From JBBATK01 sp039810585 (lineage in GTDB: Bacteria; Bacteroidota; Ignavibacteria; Kapaibacteriales; NICIL-2): a stretch of DNA of 64,000 nt. Location: the NCBI GenBank assembly GCA_039810585.1, contig JBDHXF010000004.1, positions 62,001 through 126,000 of the forward strand, in the 5' to 3' direction. This document shows positions 25,862-35,259 of the stretch, one piece after another; the stretch's first letter is position 1; the number at the start of each line of letters is the position of its first letter. Both the position numbers and the translations under genes were made by a program. The notes below the pieces were generated by a model. That model did not search any database and was not told the origin of the DNA. It saw nothing but the letters and a program-made list of their open reading frames with translations.

Positions 25862-28156
25862 ATGTCCTCTGCCCTGCTCTCTATCAATGGGACTATTGTG
25901 AAGCTGCGAGACTTATTTGGTACAAAACGCACGGCAAGTGAAGAAATCACCACCACCGGCCTCAATTCCGATGCGGATTTGCAGTTGTTGCTGAATGAGT
26001 CCAAACAAAACCTGGCGCAGTGCGACGAGGCGATGATCGCCAAGGCATTCCGTCTGTGCGTGGATGCTCATAAAAACGACCTCCGTGCCTCTGGCGAGCC
26101 CTACTACACCCATCCGCTGGAAGTTGCTCGCATTGTGATCAAGGAAATTCCGCTCGATGACATCAGCGTGGCGGCTGCGTTGCTGCATGATGTGGTGGAA
26201 GACACCAGCTACAGTCTCGACGACATCCGTGCAGAATTTGGCTCCACCGTTGCCGAGATCGTCGATGGCGTCACTAAGATTTCCGGCATCTTCAAGAGCG
26301 CGGAAATGAAGCAGGCAGAGAACTACCGCAAACTTCTGCTCTCGCTGGTCAAAGATGTACGCGTGATCCTCATCAAGTTCGCCGACCGCTTGCACAACAT
26401 GCGTACACTCGCCTATTTGTCTGAAGAGCGCCGCAGGCGGATGGCAACAGAGACTCTTGAGATTTATGCTCCTTTCGCCCATCGATTCGGGATGGCCAAC
26501 ATCAAGTGGGAGCTTGAGGACCTAGCGTTCCGAGCCCTGCACCCCGAGGAATATGAGGAGGTGCGCAACGCCGTAAGCCTCACTCGCGAGCTGCGCGAAG
26601 AGTACATCGAAAAATTCATCGAGCCTATTCGCAAGCGTCTGGCGACGGAGGATTTCAAAGTTGAAATCAGCGGTCGACCCAAGCACATGTACTCGATCTA
26701 CAATAAGATTCTCCGGCAGCACAAGTCGGTAGAACAGTTGTACGACTTGCTTGCCGTGCGCATCATCGTGGAGTCGAACGAGAACAAGGACTGCTTTACC
26801 ACCTACGGTATCGTGGCCGATATCTACGAGCCCATTCCGGAGCGTTTTAAGAACTTCATTTCACGTCCCAAGAAAAACTCCTATCAATCGCTGCATACTA
26901 CCGTGATTGGTCCGGAAGGACGTCGTGTGGAAGTCCAAATCCGCACCCGCGAAATGCACGAGATAGCTGAGAAAGGGATCGCCGCGCACTTCCAGTACAA
27001 GGAAAATCAAGGACACGGTCGTGTGGCTTCCTGGTGGAGTGACAAGGAGCTGGAAGATTGGGCACAATGGGTTCGCGACATCTTCGAGAATGCCGGCGAT
27101 GAAGCTCCGGAGCAACTCTTGGAGTCGTTCAAGCTGAATCTCTATCAAGATGAGATCTACATCTACACTCCCAAGAACGACCTCCGCATCTTACCTCAAG
27201 GCGCAACACCAATTGATTTCGCCTTCGAGATTCACTCCGAAGTAGGCAACCATTGCATTGGGGCCAAAGTGAACGGACGTATTGTTCCGCTTGATTATAC
27301 GCTCAAAACCGGCGAGCAGGTGGAAATTCTCACGTCAAAGAATCAACGTCCTACACTCGATTGGGAGCGCCTCTGCGTCACCCATAAGGCCAAAGCACAG
27401 ATCCGTAAGTTCCTGAATGAGGATAAGCGCGCCAAACAGCGCGAGGGTCGTGAACAGTGGGACCGAAAGGTGAAGAAGATCAACCTGCATGTAAACAACG
27501 ACACGCTGGAGCGCATTCTGCACGGATTGAAGTTCGACAACTTGCCGGATTTCTTTTATCAGCTTGGATTGGGCACCGTAAACCTCGACGACATCGCTTC
27601 CGAAGTCCAAAGACGCCTTCATCCCTCAACTACTCCAACGCCTGATATTCCGCCGACGGTGCCGGAGAAGGACTTTGTGACCGTTGCTCGAGAAAAGGTT
27701 CAGGGCGTGACGCTGAGCGACGGCAACGATGGCAAGAACATTCTGTACCATTACGCGCGCTGCTGTAATCCTGTGCCGGGCGACGACATCGTGGGCCTCG
27801 TCACCGTTGGCAGCGGTATAAAAGTACACCGCCGCAACTGTCACAACATCCTCGATCTTGAAAAGAAGGTCGGTCAGCGCTTTGTTGAAATGAGCTGGTC
27901 GTCCATGCAAGAAGGCAACTTCATCGTTGCCGTACGGATCACGGGCGACGACCGGGCGGGGATGCTCAACGACATCACCAATGCCATCGTGCACTACGAA
28001 AACACCAACATCCGCAGCGTCAACATCGACGCCTTCGGTGCGGAGTTTGAAGGTATTGTAACGCTGTACGTCCGCAACATCAACCACCTCAAAGCCATCA
28101 TGGAACGCCTACAGAAAATTCGCGGCGTGAAAAATGTTGCACGGTATGATGGCTAA
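25862..28156 (+). CDS. rel: Bifunctional (p)ppGpp synthetase/hydrolase
   Basis: 764 residues with the full RelA/SpoT order. The HD hydrolase has YYTHPLEVA, LLHDVVEDT (intact HDxxED) and FADRLHNMRTL. The synthetase has GRPKHMYSIYNK, YDLLAVRIIV and NSYQSLHTTVIGP, then EVQIRT. A TGS domain follows (IYIYTPKNDLRILPQGATPIDFAF), then a helical region with a zinc-type CCNPVPGD, and a C-terminal ACT domain. Hydrolase residues are intact, so it can degrade the alarmone. In the RxKD motif before the synthetase loop the sequence reads RFKN, so the Asp is Asn. As the only Rel seen here it would govern the stringent response. Confidence 0.97.
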   Translation: MSSALLSINGTIVKLRDLFGTKRTASEEITTTGLNSDADLQLLLNESKQNLAQCDEAMIAKAFRLCVDAHKNDLRASGEPYYTHPLEVARIVIKEIPLDDISVAAALLHDVVEDTSYSLDDIRAEFGSTVAEIVDGVTKISGIFKSAEMKQAENYRKLLLSLVKDVRVILIKFADRLHNMRTLAYLSEERRRRMATETLEIYAPFAHRFGMANIKWELEDLAFRALHPEEYEEVRNAVSLTRELREEYIEKFIEPIRKRLATEDFKVEISGRPKHMYSIYNKILRQHKSVEQLYDLLAVRIIVESNENKDCFTTYGIVADIYEPIPERFKNFISRPKKNSYQSLHTTVIGPEGRRVEVQIRTREMHEIAEKGIAAHFQYKENQGHGRVASWWSDKELEDWAQWVRDIFENAGDEAPEQLLESFKLNLYQDEIYIYTPKNDLRILPQGATPIDFAFEIHSEVGNHCIGAKVNGRIVPLDYTLKTGEQVEILTSKNQRPTLDWERLCVTHKAKAQIRKFLNEDKRAKQREGREQWDRKVKKINLHVNNDTLERILHGLKFDNLPDFFYQLGLGTVNLDDIASEVQRRLHPSTTPTPDIPPTVPEKDFVTVAREKVQGVTLSDGNDGKNILYHYARCCNPVPGDDIVGLVTVGSGIKVHRRNCHNILDLEKKVGQRFVEMSWSSMQEGNFIVAVRITGDDRAGMLNDITNAIVHYENTNIRSVNIDAFGAEFEGIVTLYVRNINHLKAIMERLQKIRGVKNVARYDG

Positions 28157-28216
28157 TAGCTTAGGACTAACGCTGGCTACATCGGCGTTTGGACGTTTTG
28201 GAGATTCTTCATTCGT

Positions 28217-28256
28217 GCCTGCTTCGCAGTCACACGCCAAGCGCTCATCGGCAGGC
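28217..28256. repeat. GCCTGC/GCAGGC inverted repeat between convergent genes
   Basis: Arms GCCTGC (28217-28222) and GCAGGC (28251-28256), with an inner CTGC-ttc-GCAG hairpin on the left. It lies in the 101-base gap between rel and the glycosyltransferase gene, where terminators are expected. Confidence 0.45.
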
Positions 28257-28257
28257 T

Positions 28258-29043
28258 TTACCGTACGACGGTCCACTCCTTAGACACGGAGCGAGAAAAA
28301 AACCGAGCGCCGACCCAGTTCACAAACCAACTCCACAAGATGCGCAGGTACCCATATCGTCGGTATCGACGCGGAGATTCGTACACCAGGAGCTCATTCG
28401 CAACGGCAATGGGATAGTCCTTCGCAATACGGGCAAAGAAATCGAAATCTTCGCCGGCGGCCAACTTTGAGTTATAACCTCCCGTGCCTTCAAATACCTC
28501 TCGTCGAACCAGCTGACACTCTCCTCGACCTACACCAACATTTACTAAGGACAGCACCTTTAAATACGAATTAAAGAAAGTGTGAAAGAGAACATCGCTC
28601 CACTTACGTTCGCTGGGATTGACTTCCACGGGACAGGCTAGTGCTGCGTGCCGCGCGTACTTGCCTTCGGTCCGAGCCCACTCTACCACAAAGGGGAAAA
28701 ACACTGAGGGTTCTGCCGGAACAGTGTCGGCATTAATAAACATGAGCACACGACCCTTCGCTGCAGCCGCTCCGGCGTTTCTACCTTCGGCTATGGTTTG
28801 ACGTCGCTCCTCACTATGCACGACCACACGATCGGCGAGCTCTCCTGCCTGTTCTATGGTGGAATCGCTGCTCCCGCCATCACTTACGATAAGCTCCATG
28901 GTATACTGTTGGCGAAGAGCTGAGCTGTACACACTTAGATTACGCCGCAGAATCTTTTCTTCACAAAGAGTCGGAACGACGATACTCACCAATATTTCCG
29001 GATCAAGGTGTGGTACGGCAGCGGTCTGCGGCTGTGTATTCAA
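28258..29043 (-). CDS. Glycosyltransferase, family 2
   Basis: About 261 residues. GT-A fold enzyme that adds sugars from nucleotide-sugar donors in the cytoplasm. Seen: VSIVVPTLCEEKILRRNL at the N-terminus, VSDGGSSDST (nucleotide binding), the DxD region read as MFINADTVP (NAD), and AAGEDFDFFARI with the catalytic-base Asp. The C-terminus has an aromatic, amphipathic helix. No ATG starts the frame before residue ~50; TTG 29043 is the best initiator seen and is uncertain. It is the last gene of a four-gene minus-strand operon. Confidence 0.88.
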   Translation of the reverse strand: MNTQPQTAAVPHLDPEILVSIVVPTLCEEKILRRNLSVYSSALRQQYTMELIVSDGGSSDSTIEQAGELADRVVVHSEERRQTIAEGRNAGAAAAKGRVLMFINADTVPAEPSVFFPFVVEWARTEGKYARHAALACPVEVNPSERKWSDVLFHTFFNSYLKVLSLVNVGVGRGECQLVRREVFEGTGGYNSKLAAGEDFDFFARIAKDYPIAVANELLVYESPRRYRRYGYLRILWSWFVNWVGARFFSRSVSKEWTVVR

Positions 29044-29131
29044 CGCACCTGTTGACGGTTCGGACGGTACGGCGCTTTCCGTATGAGCAGGTTCGTGAGG
29101 CAGAGTGATAATCGCAAGGCGAATGGTGATG

Positions 29132-30382
29132 TTAAAAACGCAGGGATCCGACCGAGAGTTTGAATGGATAAAGAAGGTTGAACCTTGTCATTCCGTGAGA
29201 TCCAATCTCAATGGCGGGTGACGGGAACTTAATATAATTCAAGGTTTGAATAACCCAATTCAAACCATCACCCAGTGCACCACCAACAGTTTGACGAAAG
29301 TCCGGGAATAATTCCGGAAAGTCGTAATCGAGAGCAAAGACAAGCTTTGTGTCCTCTTGCGGCGTATCCAATCCGCGCGCTGCATAACCGAAGGCCAAAT
29401 TCAACCAACGCGGCCAGTGAGAGGCAATCGCATCCGGAAAGATATTCACCATCTTAAAGGAATAAAAGAAAGTACTCGAAGAATAATCATCAATAAACGT
29501 CTCGCTGCTGGCTCGCGCTTGTTCGTGAATCCACGGAGCCGGCGTGTAAATCCATTTCTCGGTCACGTTTTGCAGCGCCGGAATGTAATACTGACTCAAG
29601 TAATACGTAGCACCGACCATGTTCATGTACATATCGGTGGGACTAAAGCCCCATTGTCTGCCATAACCGTCTTCAATCTCAACGTAGGTCTGATAGAGGA
29701 TTCCCATCAAAGTGCCCCAGATATGAGACGATTCCACGCTCACACCGCTGCCTTGCAGAACTTGGGTGGAAGCGTAGGACATCATGGTGGCACCAAAGAC
29801 GTGGCCAAACTTATCGACGCCCTTTGCATAGCTACCATCTTCCAAGATGTTGATCCGGCTACTTCTGTCAGCCCAAAACGTGTTCATCTGATAAATGTGC
29901 AAGCCAACCATGATACCCAAATACACACCACTAGTGATACCCAGTGCCAGATAGTTGATGTGGCTGTTCCGCAGCGCCGGCATGCCATCCACTGTGTAGC
30001 GAACATGCCCTGCATAGAGATATTGGTCCCATGGAATCTCGTCCGCTTTCATGGCAGCATCATCGTCAATCTTTGTCTCAGCTTGCTTCATGGCAACCTC
30101 TGCAGGCGCAAGGGCAGCTTGGGTCATAGATTCCGCCTGCCACTGCTTAAACACAGCGGGCAACTCCGAACTCAGAGCTATCGTTTCCATGTCTGAACAT
30201 GGAAAGAGGCGTGCTTCTAGGTTGGGTGTATATGAATCAGTCGCGAAGAGTAGGCTTTGGTCATCGAGGCCGACCCCAGCATATCTCAAAGTGGGCACCA
30301 TCGTATTCAACGCATGAGCGCTGAGAGGATGAAGAGTAACACACAGCACAAGCGCCCAAAGCGCGGAGCGAAGTGGATGCAT
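29132..30382 (-). CDS. DUF2279 (YfiM-like) exported protein
   Basis: 416 residues with a signal peptide (LRSALWALVLCVTLHPLSAHA). The DUF2279/YfiM motif is VDKFGHVFGATMMSYASTQVL at about residues 185-205, followed by the conserved EIEDGYGRQWGFSPTDMYMN region. The family is predicted to be envelope-associated with unknown function. The C-terminal ~150 residues could be partly beta-barrel. Its ATG overlaps the TGA of the upstream AtuA-type gene (TGATG), giving translational coupling. Confidence 0.82.
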   Translation of the reverse strand: MHPLRSALWALVLCVTLHPLSAHALNTMVPTLRYAGVGLDDQSLLFATDSYTPNLEARLFPCSDMETIALSSELPAVFKQWQAESMTQAALAPAEVAMKQAETKIDDDAAMKADEIPWDQYLYAGHVRYTVDGMPALRNSHINYLALGITSGVYLGIMVGLHIYQMNTFWADRSSRINILEDGSYAKGVDKFGHVFGATMMSYASTQVLQGSGVSVESSHIWGTLMGILYQTYVEIEDGYGRQWGFSPTDMYMNMVGATYYLSQYYIPALQNVTEKWIYTPAPWIHEQARASSETFIDDYSSSTFFYSFKMVNIFPDAIASHWPRWLNLAFGYAARGLDTPQEDTKLVFALDYDFPELFPDFRQTVGGALGDGLNWVIQTLNYIKFPSPAIEIGSHGMTRFNLLYPFKLSVGSLRF

Positions 30383-31740
30383 CAGATCTCCTGCACGGCA
30401 ACGTGGAAGTCGACAACGCGCTTATCAATTAATGCCGGGAAGTAGGCCACGACATCACTCGGTTTGGGACGACCGCCGGCAAAACCGGTCACACCGGGAG
30501 GGCCCGTCAAAATAAGGGGAGCAATTTCTTTACCGAAGCGTTCAACGCTTTTTTTGTCACGCGATCGTACGCCGATCCTCATCATTACTTCATTGGGTTC
30601 GATGGAAGCGGCAAGCGGTCCATGGCAGGCATTCATCCCCACGAATTCCGTCCGAATCTCGTCGAAATTCAAACCCAAGTTTTGGAGTCGCTGACGCAGA
30701 ATAGCATCCCCTGCTTTAGCGCGTACGAGCGCATCAGGAGCCGAATAGGTGAGTGAGCTAAACGCCACAAAGCCATCGTCATAACTGGCGCTGACTTTAT
30801 AAAATGGTGTAGCGGGATGTCCTTTAATTCCAAACACCCTCACTCGATTATTTCCCTCGTCCTCCAAATGGATGCTGCTAAAGTCTGCAACACAATCCGG
30901 TGTGATGTATTGAGTCGGATCACCAATTTCATACATCAACTGTTCGCTCACTGTTTCCCGGGTAACCGCGCCACCGGTGCCTTCGTGTTTGGTCACCACA
31001 AATGTTCCGTCAGGATAGGCTTCGATGATAGGAAAACCCACGTTGGCCATATCCGGTAGCGACTGCCAATCACCAAGAAAATTGCCACCGCTCGCCTGAG
31101 CACCACATTCGTTGATGTGTCCGGCGATTGTGCCGGCAGAGAGCTTGTCCCAATCATCCATCGACCACCCGAATTCGTGTATCATGGGTGCGAGGGTGAG
31201 GCCGGTATCGGTGACACGACCCGTAATCACGATGTGTGCTCCTTGTCTCAACGCCTCGACAACGGGAGCTGCGCCAAGATAGACGTTCGCACTGAGTAAG
31301 CGTTCCTTCACGGCTGAAATCGGCGTGCCGTCGTCCATGTTCTTCATTTCGTGTCCGGCAGAGATAAGCTCGTCCAGACGCGGAAGGATGTTATCACCCG
31401 TCACGATCCCAATCTTCAAGCCGCGTACACCCATTTTCTGTGCGACAGCAAAAATGGCATCCCGAGCAGCCTCCGGGTTTACTCCGCCACCATTGGTGAC
31501 GAGCTTGATATTGTGCTGCATGAGGTAGGGCAACACTTCTTCAACGGTGTTCACCAAATCCTTCGCGTAGCCAAGCCCGGGGTTCTTGAGCTTTTGCTTT
31601 TGCATGATGGACATCGTGACCTCTGCCAGGTAATCCATCATGAGATAATCAATATTTCCTCGGCGAACTTGCTCCAGAGGAGCACTCAATAAATCGCCCC
31701 AAAATCCCTGACCCGATGCTATGCGAATGCGATCTTTCAT
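30382..31740 (-). CDS. AtuA/DUF1446-family protein
   Basis: 452 residues. The AtuA N-terminal domain (DUF1446) is recognised from IRIASGQGFWGD at the start, LMMDYLAEVTMSI, LKIGIVTGDNI, HIVITGRVTDTGL and HINECGAQASGGNF. In Pseudomonas AtuA belongs to the acyclic terpene utilisation cluster, but its reaction is not established, and this family is widespread. No acyl-CoA carboxylase partner is adjacent here. It sits between a small membrane protein gene and the DUF2279 gene, both on the same strand and very close (14 bases, and overlapping). Confidence 0.85.
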   Translation of the reverse strand: MKDRIRIASGQGFWGDLLSAPLEQVRRGNIDYLMMDYLAEVTMSIMQKQKLKNPGLGYAKDLVNTVEEVLPYLMQHNIKLVTNGGGVNPEAARDAIFAVAQKMGVRGLKIGIVTGDNILPRLDELISAGHEMKNMDDGTPISAVKERLLSANVYLGAAPVVEALRQGAHIVITGRVTDTGLTLAPMIHEFGWSMDDWDKLSAGTIAGHINECGAQASGGNFLGDWQSLPDMANVGFPIIEAYPDGTFVVTKHEGTGGAVTRETVSEQLMYEIGDPTQYITPDCVADFSSIHLEDEGNNRVRVFGIKGHPATPFYKVSASYDDGFVAFSSLTYSAPDALVRAKAGDAILRQRLQNLGLNFDEIRTEFVGMNACHGPLAASIEPNEVMMRIGVRSRDKKSVERFGKEIAPLILTGPPGVTGFAGGRPKPSDVVAYFPALIDKRVVDFHVAVQEI

Positions 31741-31754
31741 AAGCTATCCACGCG

Positions 31755-32381
31755 TTAGTAAGCTGAAGTGTCGTCTACAAGCAAATCATCAATATCCACA
31801 TCAGCCGATTGAATCACCCAATCCGTCGACCGCCGGAGCGTGTGCACCACGCGAATCAATGCGTGTGGACTAAGAGAACAATGACTGATTTCCGATCCGT
31901 TTGCGTTGCGAAACCGAAGGACAAACCACAGGAATTCACGATCAACACGCACATGCAGATCCGGCAGCGTAAATGCTACCTGATCCATCCGTTCCGACAG
32001 CATACGTCGAATGAGTATGCCACCGGTACGAACCGAGGTTCGCTGCCACTTCGCCCGCAAGTAAAGCTGAAGCGCATTCACCACAAGTACCATGGGGACG
32101 ACAAGGAGAACCAGTCCCGGTGCGGACATGTTCATCTCCTCGTGCGTGAGATCGGTTTTCAGACTGAGGATGAGGACAAAAATACAGAAAAAGAAGGCGA
32201 AGACTCCGATGCCGACAAAGGCTTTGGGATCGAAATAGAGCGCAATTTCTTCACCCAAATGCACCTCTTTCACACTGAGTTGGTCTACAACCTTCCGGTA
32301 ATAGAGCGCTCCAAACCCAATGCTGGCAGTGCAGAAGGTTACGTACAATGCACTCGTGATGAACTGCGATAAACTCGACAT
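31755..32381 (-). CDS. Unknown membrane protein with three helices
   Basis: 209 residues from ATG 32381. Not recognised. One helix lies near the N-terminus (FITSALYVTFCTASIGFGAL), a second around residues 65-85 (FVGIGVFAFFFCIFVLILSL) and a third at 95-115 (APGLVLLVVPMVLVVNALQLYL), then a soluble C-terminal domain of ~95 residues ending in an Asp-rich tail (DVDIDDLLVDD). The longer frame to 32573 would overlap the divergent RodZ-like gene and is rejected. Gene order suggests it is first in the operon with AtuA, DUF2279 and glycosyltransferase genes. Confidence 0.7.
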   Translation of the reverse strand: MSSLSQFITSALYVTFCTASIGFGALYYRKVVDQLSVKEVHLGEEIALYFDPKAFVGIGVFAFFFCIFVLILSLKTDLTHEEMNMSAPGLVLLVVPMVLVVNALQLYLRAKWQRTSVRTGGILIRRMLSERMDQVAFTLPDLHVRVDREFLWFVLRFRNANGSEISHCSLSPHALIRVVHTLRRSTDWVIQSADVDIDDLLVDDTSAY

Positions 32382-32466
32382 TCCTATACTCTGCTTTGCT
32401 ATTGCTGATCTGCAAAATTGTAATAATTTACCCACTATTCTTCGAAATGCTTCGCGCTGACCAACC

Positions 32467-33606
32467 ATGGACTCGGTACATCCCATCAGCTCCCGCCTGA
32501 AGCAGGCCCGTGAAGCTCGTAGTCTTAGTATTACGGAGCTCAGCAAGCTGACGAGTATTCGAATCCACATCATCCAAGCTCTCGACGAAGGTCGTTTGGA
32601 CGAACTCCCCTCGGTCTACATGCGCTCCTTCATCAAGCGCTATGCACAGGCGGTTGGAATAACGTCAGACGAGATTGACGAGCTCATGGAGCAGCACCTT
32701 GGTGCCCCGGCAAGTTCTTCCTCCACGGCATCATCAGTCCTGAACGCTGCCAAGAGTATGCGAGCTCCAATCATGGTGGGGCCCAATGCCAAGCGCAAAC
32801 GCACGCTAGCTATTCTGTACATTCTTCTCGGTCTATGTGGTGTTGGTTTGCTGTACTTCATGTATTCTCCCCAGCATCCCGCCACTCCACCAAAGTCCAC
32901 CCTGTCTCCGTCGATGGTTATTAGTTCTCAAGACAGTGCTTCAGCATCGTCCAAAGGAACTCTGATGAATTACTTTGGGCTCTCCTCTGTGGACTCGGTT
33001 GCTCTGGAAGCAGTGGCCACTGATACGGTGTGGTTAACCATTACGATCGATGGAAAGTCTACAGAGCAACTCACTCTGTTCCCCACACAAACCAAGCGGT
33101 GGGTAGCAGCTGACAAATTTCTCATGAGCGTTGGAAACGCAGGTGGTATTCACTTGAAACGCAATGGTCAGGACTTGCCTGCACTGGGAAAGACCGGAGA
33201 GACCGTTCGCTCAATCCGCATCACAAAATCGGAATTCCTCACCAGTGCGTCACCGTGGAAGTCGCAACGAGATACGACGCGAAAAAGTGTGCCTCCGAAG
33301 GCAGCTCCAAAGGCTGCTCCGCCATCATCCAGCTCATCACAGAAGAACATTCCCTCCGCGAGTGTGAAGAGTCAAAGCCAGCCGGCTAAACAAGGCACGA
33401 GCACACCTGTTGGTGTGTCGACCGTGAAGAGCGGCTCCGGTGCCAAGCCTCTTGGCACGAAGTCTCCTACCGGCACGGCGAAGTCGGCATCTTCTTCGGT
33501 ATTGACCGCTCAACAAAAAAAGGAGCGGGCAGAGAAATTGAAAAGGCTTGAGCGTATTCGTCAGGCTCAAAAGAATACGGGCATCACGCCCGTTAAGATA
33601 CCGTAG
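32467..33606 (+). CDS. RodZ-like protein: HTH, one membrane helix, C-terminal domain and tail
   Basis: 379 residues. Residues ~8-75 are a RodZ-type HTH (LKQAREARSLSITELSKLTS, EGRLDELPSVYMRSFIKRYA), which binds MreB in the family. The membrane helix is at about 113-132. A DUF4115-like beta domain follows (about 170-270: DTVWLTITIDGKSTEQLTL). The last ~110 residues are a Lys/Ser/Pro/Ala-rich disordered tail ending in a charged helix (KKERAEKLKRLERIRQ), which is not normal for RodZ and may touch the cell wall. Divergent from the membrane protein operon. Confidence 0.88.
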   Translation: MDSVHPISSRLKQAREARSLSITELSKLTSIRIHIIQALDEGRLDELPSVYMRSFIKRYAQAVGITSDEIDELMEQHLGAPASSSSTASSVLNAAKSMRAPIMVGPNAKRKRTLAILYILLGLCGVGLLYFMYSPQHPATPPKSTLSPSMVISSQDSASASSKGTLMNYFGLSSVDSVALEAVATDTVWLTITIDGKSTEQLTLFPTQTKRWVAADKFLMSVGNAGGIHLKRNGQDLPALGKTGETVRSIRITKSEFLTSASPWKSQRDTTRKSVPPKAAPKAAPPSSSSSQKNIPSASVKSQSQPAKQGTSTPVGVSTVKSGSGAKPLGTKSPTGTAKSASSSVLTAQQKKERAEKLKRLERIRQAQKNTGITPVKIP

Positions 33607-33628
33607 CCCTCGATGTCTTTTAGGTCTT

Positions 33629-34627
33629 TTAGCGCTGCACTTGAAGGATATCATGTAGCCGCAACAGTCCTACGCACCTACCCTCGGCATTTACGACCGG
33701 CATCACACTAATTTGGCGCTCGCCTTCTTCCATCATGGCTAAGGCTTCTTGCAGTGAGGTCTCGGGTGCGATAGTTCTCGGGTGAATACTCATCACATCA
33801 GACGCCGTCAATTGTCGTATATCGTCGTGACTCTGAAGCGCTCGGCGTACATCGCCGTCCGTAATAATTCCTTGCAACTTGTCGCTTTGATCGCACACGC
33901 ACACACAACCCAGTGCTTTTGAGCTTGAACAGATAATGGCGTCTCGAAATGTGGTTGATGCCTGGCAAACAGCCATCGACGACCCGTGATGCATTACTTG
34001 TTCTACACGAAGCGTTAAGTTTCTCCCCAGCTGTCCGAACGGATGATTGTGCGCAAAGTCCGCCGGTTGAAACTTCATTCTCATCATTAACGCGACTGCC
34101 AGAGCATCACCAAGTGCCAATGCAACGGTGGTGCTACTGGTTGGAACGATATCCCACAAATCCGACTCTCGTTCGACGGACGCATCAATCCAAATGTCCG
34201 CATTTTTAGCGAGATACGAATCCTCTCGTCCGACAAGAGCCACCATGGACGCGTGTCGTGCTTTCAACAGCGGCAATAACTCCACGAGCTCAGCACTTGT
34301 ACCACTCTTAGAAATCATGATACAGGCATCGCCATTTTGCACAACACCAAGATCTCCGTGCATTGCCTCAACCGGATGCAGAAAACTACTCGGTCGTCCC
34401 ACGCTTCGAAGCGTGGATGCGATCTTCCGAGCGATCTGACCCGACTTCCCCACACCAATTACATGAATCCTTTGGGCAGTATGGAGTAATTCAACAGCCT
34501 CTTCAAACGATGTTGTTATTCGAGCGGCGCTGCGCGCCAATGCCGTCGATTGCGACTGCAGAACGGTTATTGCAAGGGTGAGCATGGATTCGGGCGAACG
34601 ACTGTCATGAGACGAAGAATCTGTCAT
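33629..34627 (-). CDS. kdsD: KpsF/GutQ-type sugar isomerase (arabinose 5-phosphate isomerase)
   Basis: 332 residues from ATG 34627. An N-terminal SIS domain (VIGVGKSGQIARKIASTL, EAMHGDLGVVQNGD, ISKSGTSAEL) is followed by two CBS repeats (VMHHGSSMAV... and DVMSIHPRTI...). KdsD/KpsF isomerises ribulose 5-phosphate to D-arabinose 5-phosphate, the first step towards KDO in lipopolysaccharide. This fits the outer-membrane lifestyle seen throughout the window. A related sugar-phosphate isomerase role is also possible. It is a single gene; the gap upstream (34628-34828) holds no gene. Confidence 0.93.
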   Translation of the reverse strand: MTDSSSHDSRSPESMLTLAITVLQSQSTALARSAARITTSFEEAVELLHTAQRIHVIGVGKSGQIARKIASTLRSVGRPSSFLHPVEAMHGDLGVVQNGDACIMISKSGTSAELVELLPLLKARHASMVALVGREDSYLAKNADIWIDASVERESDLWDIVPTSSTTVALALGDALAVALMMRMKFQPADFAHNHPFGQLGRNLTLRVEQVMHHGSSMAVCQASTTFRDAIICSSSKALGCVCVCDQSDKLQGIITDGDVRRALQSHDDIRQLTASDVMSIHPRTIAPETSLQEALAMMEEGERQISVMPVVNAEGRCVGLLRLHDILQVQR

Positions 34628-34828
34628 AGCCGCAGAAGTGTAGAAATGTGTATTGGTGATGGTCAGCTCGAAAGTACGAAGTCTTGCCATTCTTCGCCTG
34701 ATGCCTCTCTTGCATCACCGAACCGAAGCGCCAACACAATGGAACCTTAGATCTGAGTATATGATGAAGCATGTACGCCATACCGGAGTATGGGGCAAGC
34801 ACTCATCTACGACCAAGCAATCTGATAC

Positions 34829-35173
34829 TCATCCCGGAGGCCAGCCGAGTTGACGGCCACCGAGTAAATGACAGTGAATGTGAAATACACTTTGTCCACC
34901 ATGCTCGTTGCAATTCATCACGAGACGATATCCGTCGCTTGCTAAGCCTTCCTTCGCCGCGATACGAGAGGCGGCAACAACGAGATGGCCCATTAGTGCT
35001 GTATCCTCTTCTCGCAACTCATTGAGAGTAGCTATCGCCGTTTTTGGAACAATGATGATATGAATCGGAGCCTGAGGTGAAATGTCTCTAAATGCCAGGA
35101 TCAATTCGTCCTCGTACACAATCGAGGCCGGTATTTCCCTTCGAATGATTTTGCTAAAGATGGTATCAGACAT
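34829..35173 (-). CDS. HIT-family nucleotide-binding protein (HinT-like)
   Basis: 114 residues. HIT fold: N-terminal IFSKIIRREIPASIVYED, PIHIIIVPK and the His-triad motif HIHCHLLGG near the C-terminus. HinT enzymes hydrolyse AMP-lysine-type phosphoramidates; a few act as general nucleotide hydrolases. ATG 35173 has GAGG nine bases upstream. The protein ends with GWPPG, as is common in HinT. It lies downstream of the giant T9SS protein gene, but a strong terminator separates the two. Confidence 0.95.
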   Translation of the reverse strand: MSDTIFSKIIRREIPASIVYEDELILAFRDISPQAPIHIIIVPKTAIATLNELREEDTALMGHLVVAASRIAAKEGLASDGYRLVMNCNEHGGQSVFHIHCHLLGGRQLGWPPG

Positions 35174-35200
35174 GGTGAATCCTCATTGTAATCAACTATA

Positions 35201-35238
35201 AAAAAACAAAGCTCCCCGCCTTACAGCGAGGAGCTTTG
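35201..35238 (-). terminator. Rho-independent terminator of the giant T9SS protein gene
   Basis: On the minus strand AAAGCTCCtCGC pairs with GCGgGGAGCTTT around a short loop, then GTTTTTTTA. It begins 22 bases after the stop codon. It separates this gene from the HIT gene. Confidence 0.88.
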
Positions 35239-35259
35239 AATAACTAGACAGTCATGCGA

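Noticed and set aside
32382..32573. N-terminal extension of the membrane protein upstream of AtuA
   Set aside because: It overlaps the divergent RodZ-like start and has no support; ATG 32381 fits the first helix.
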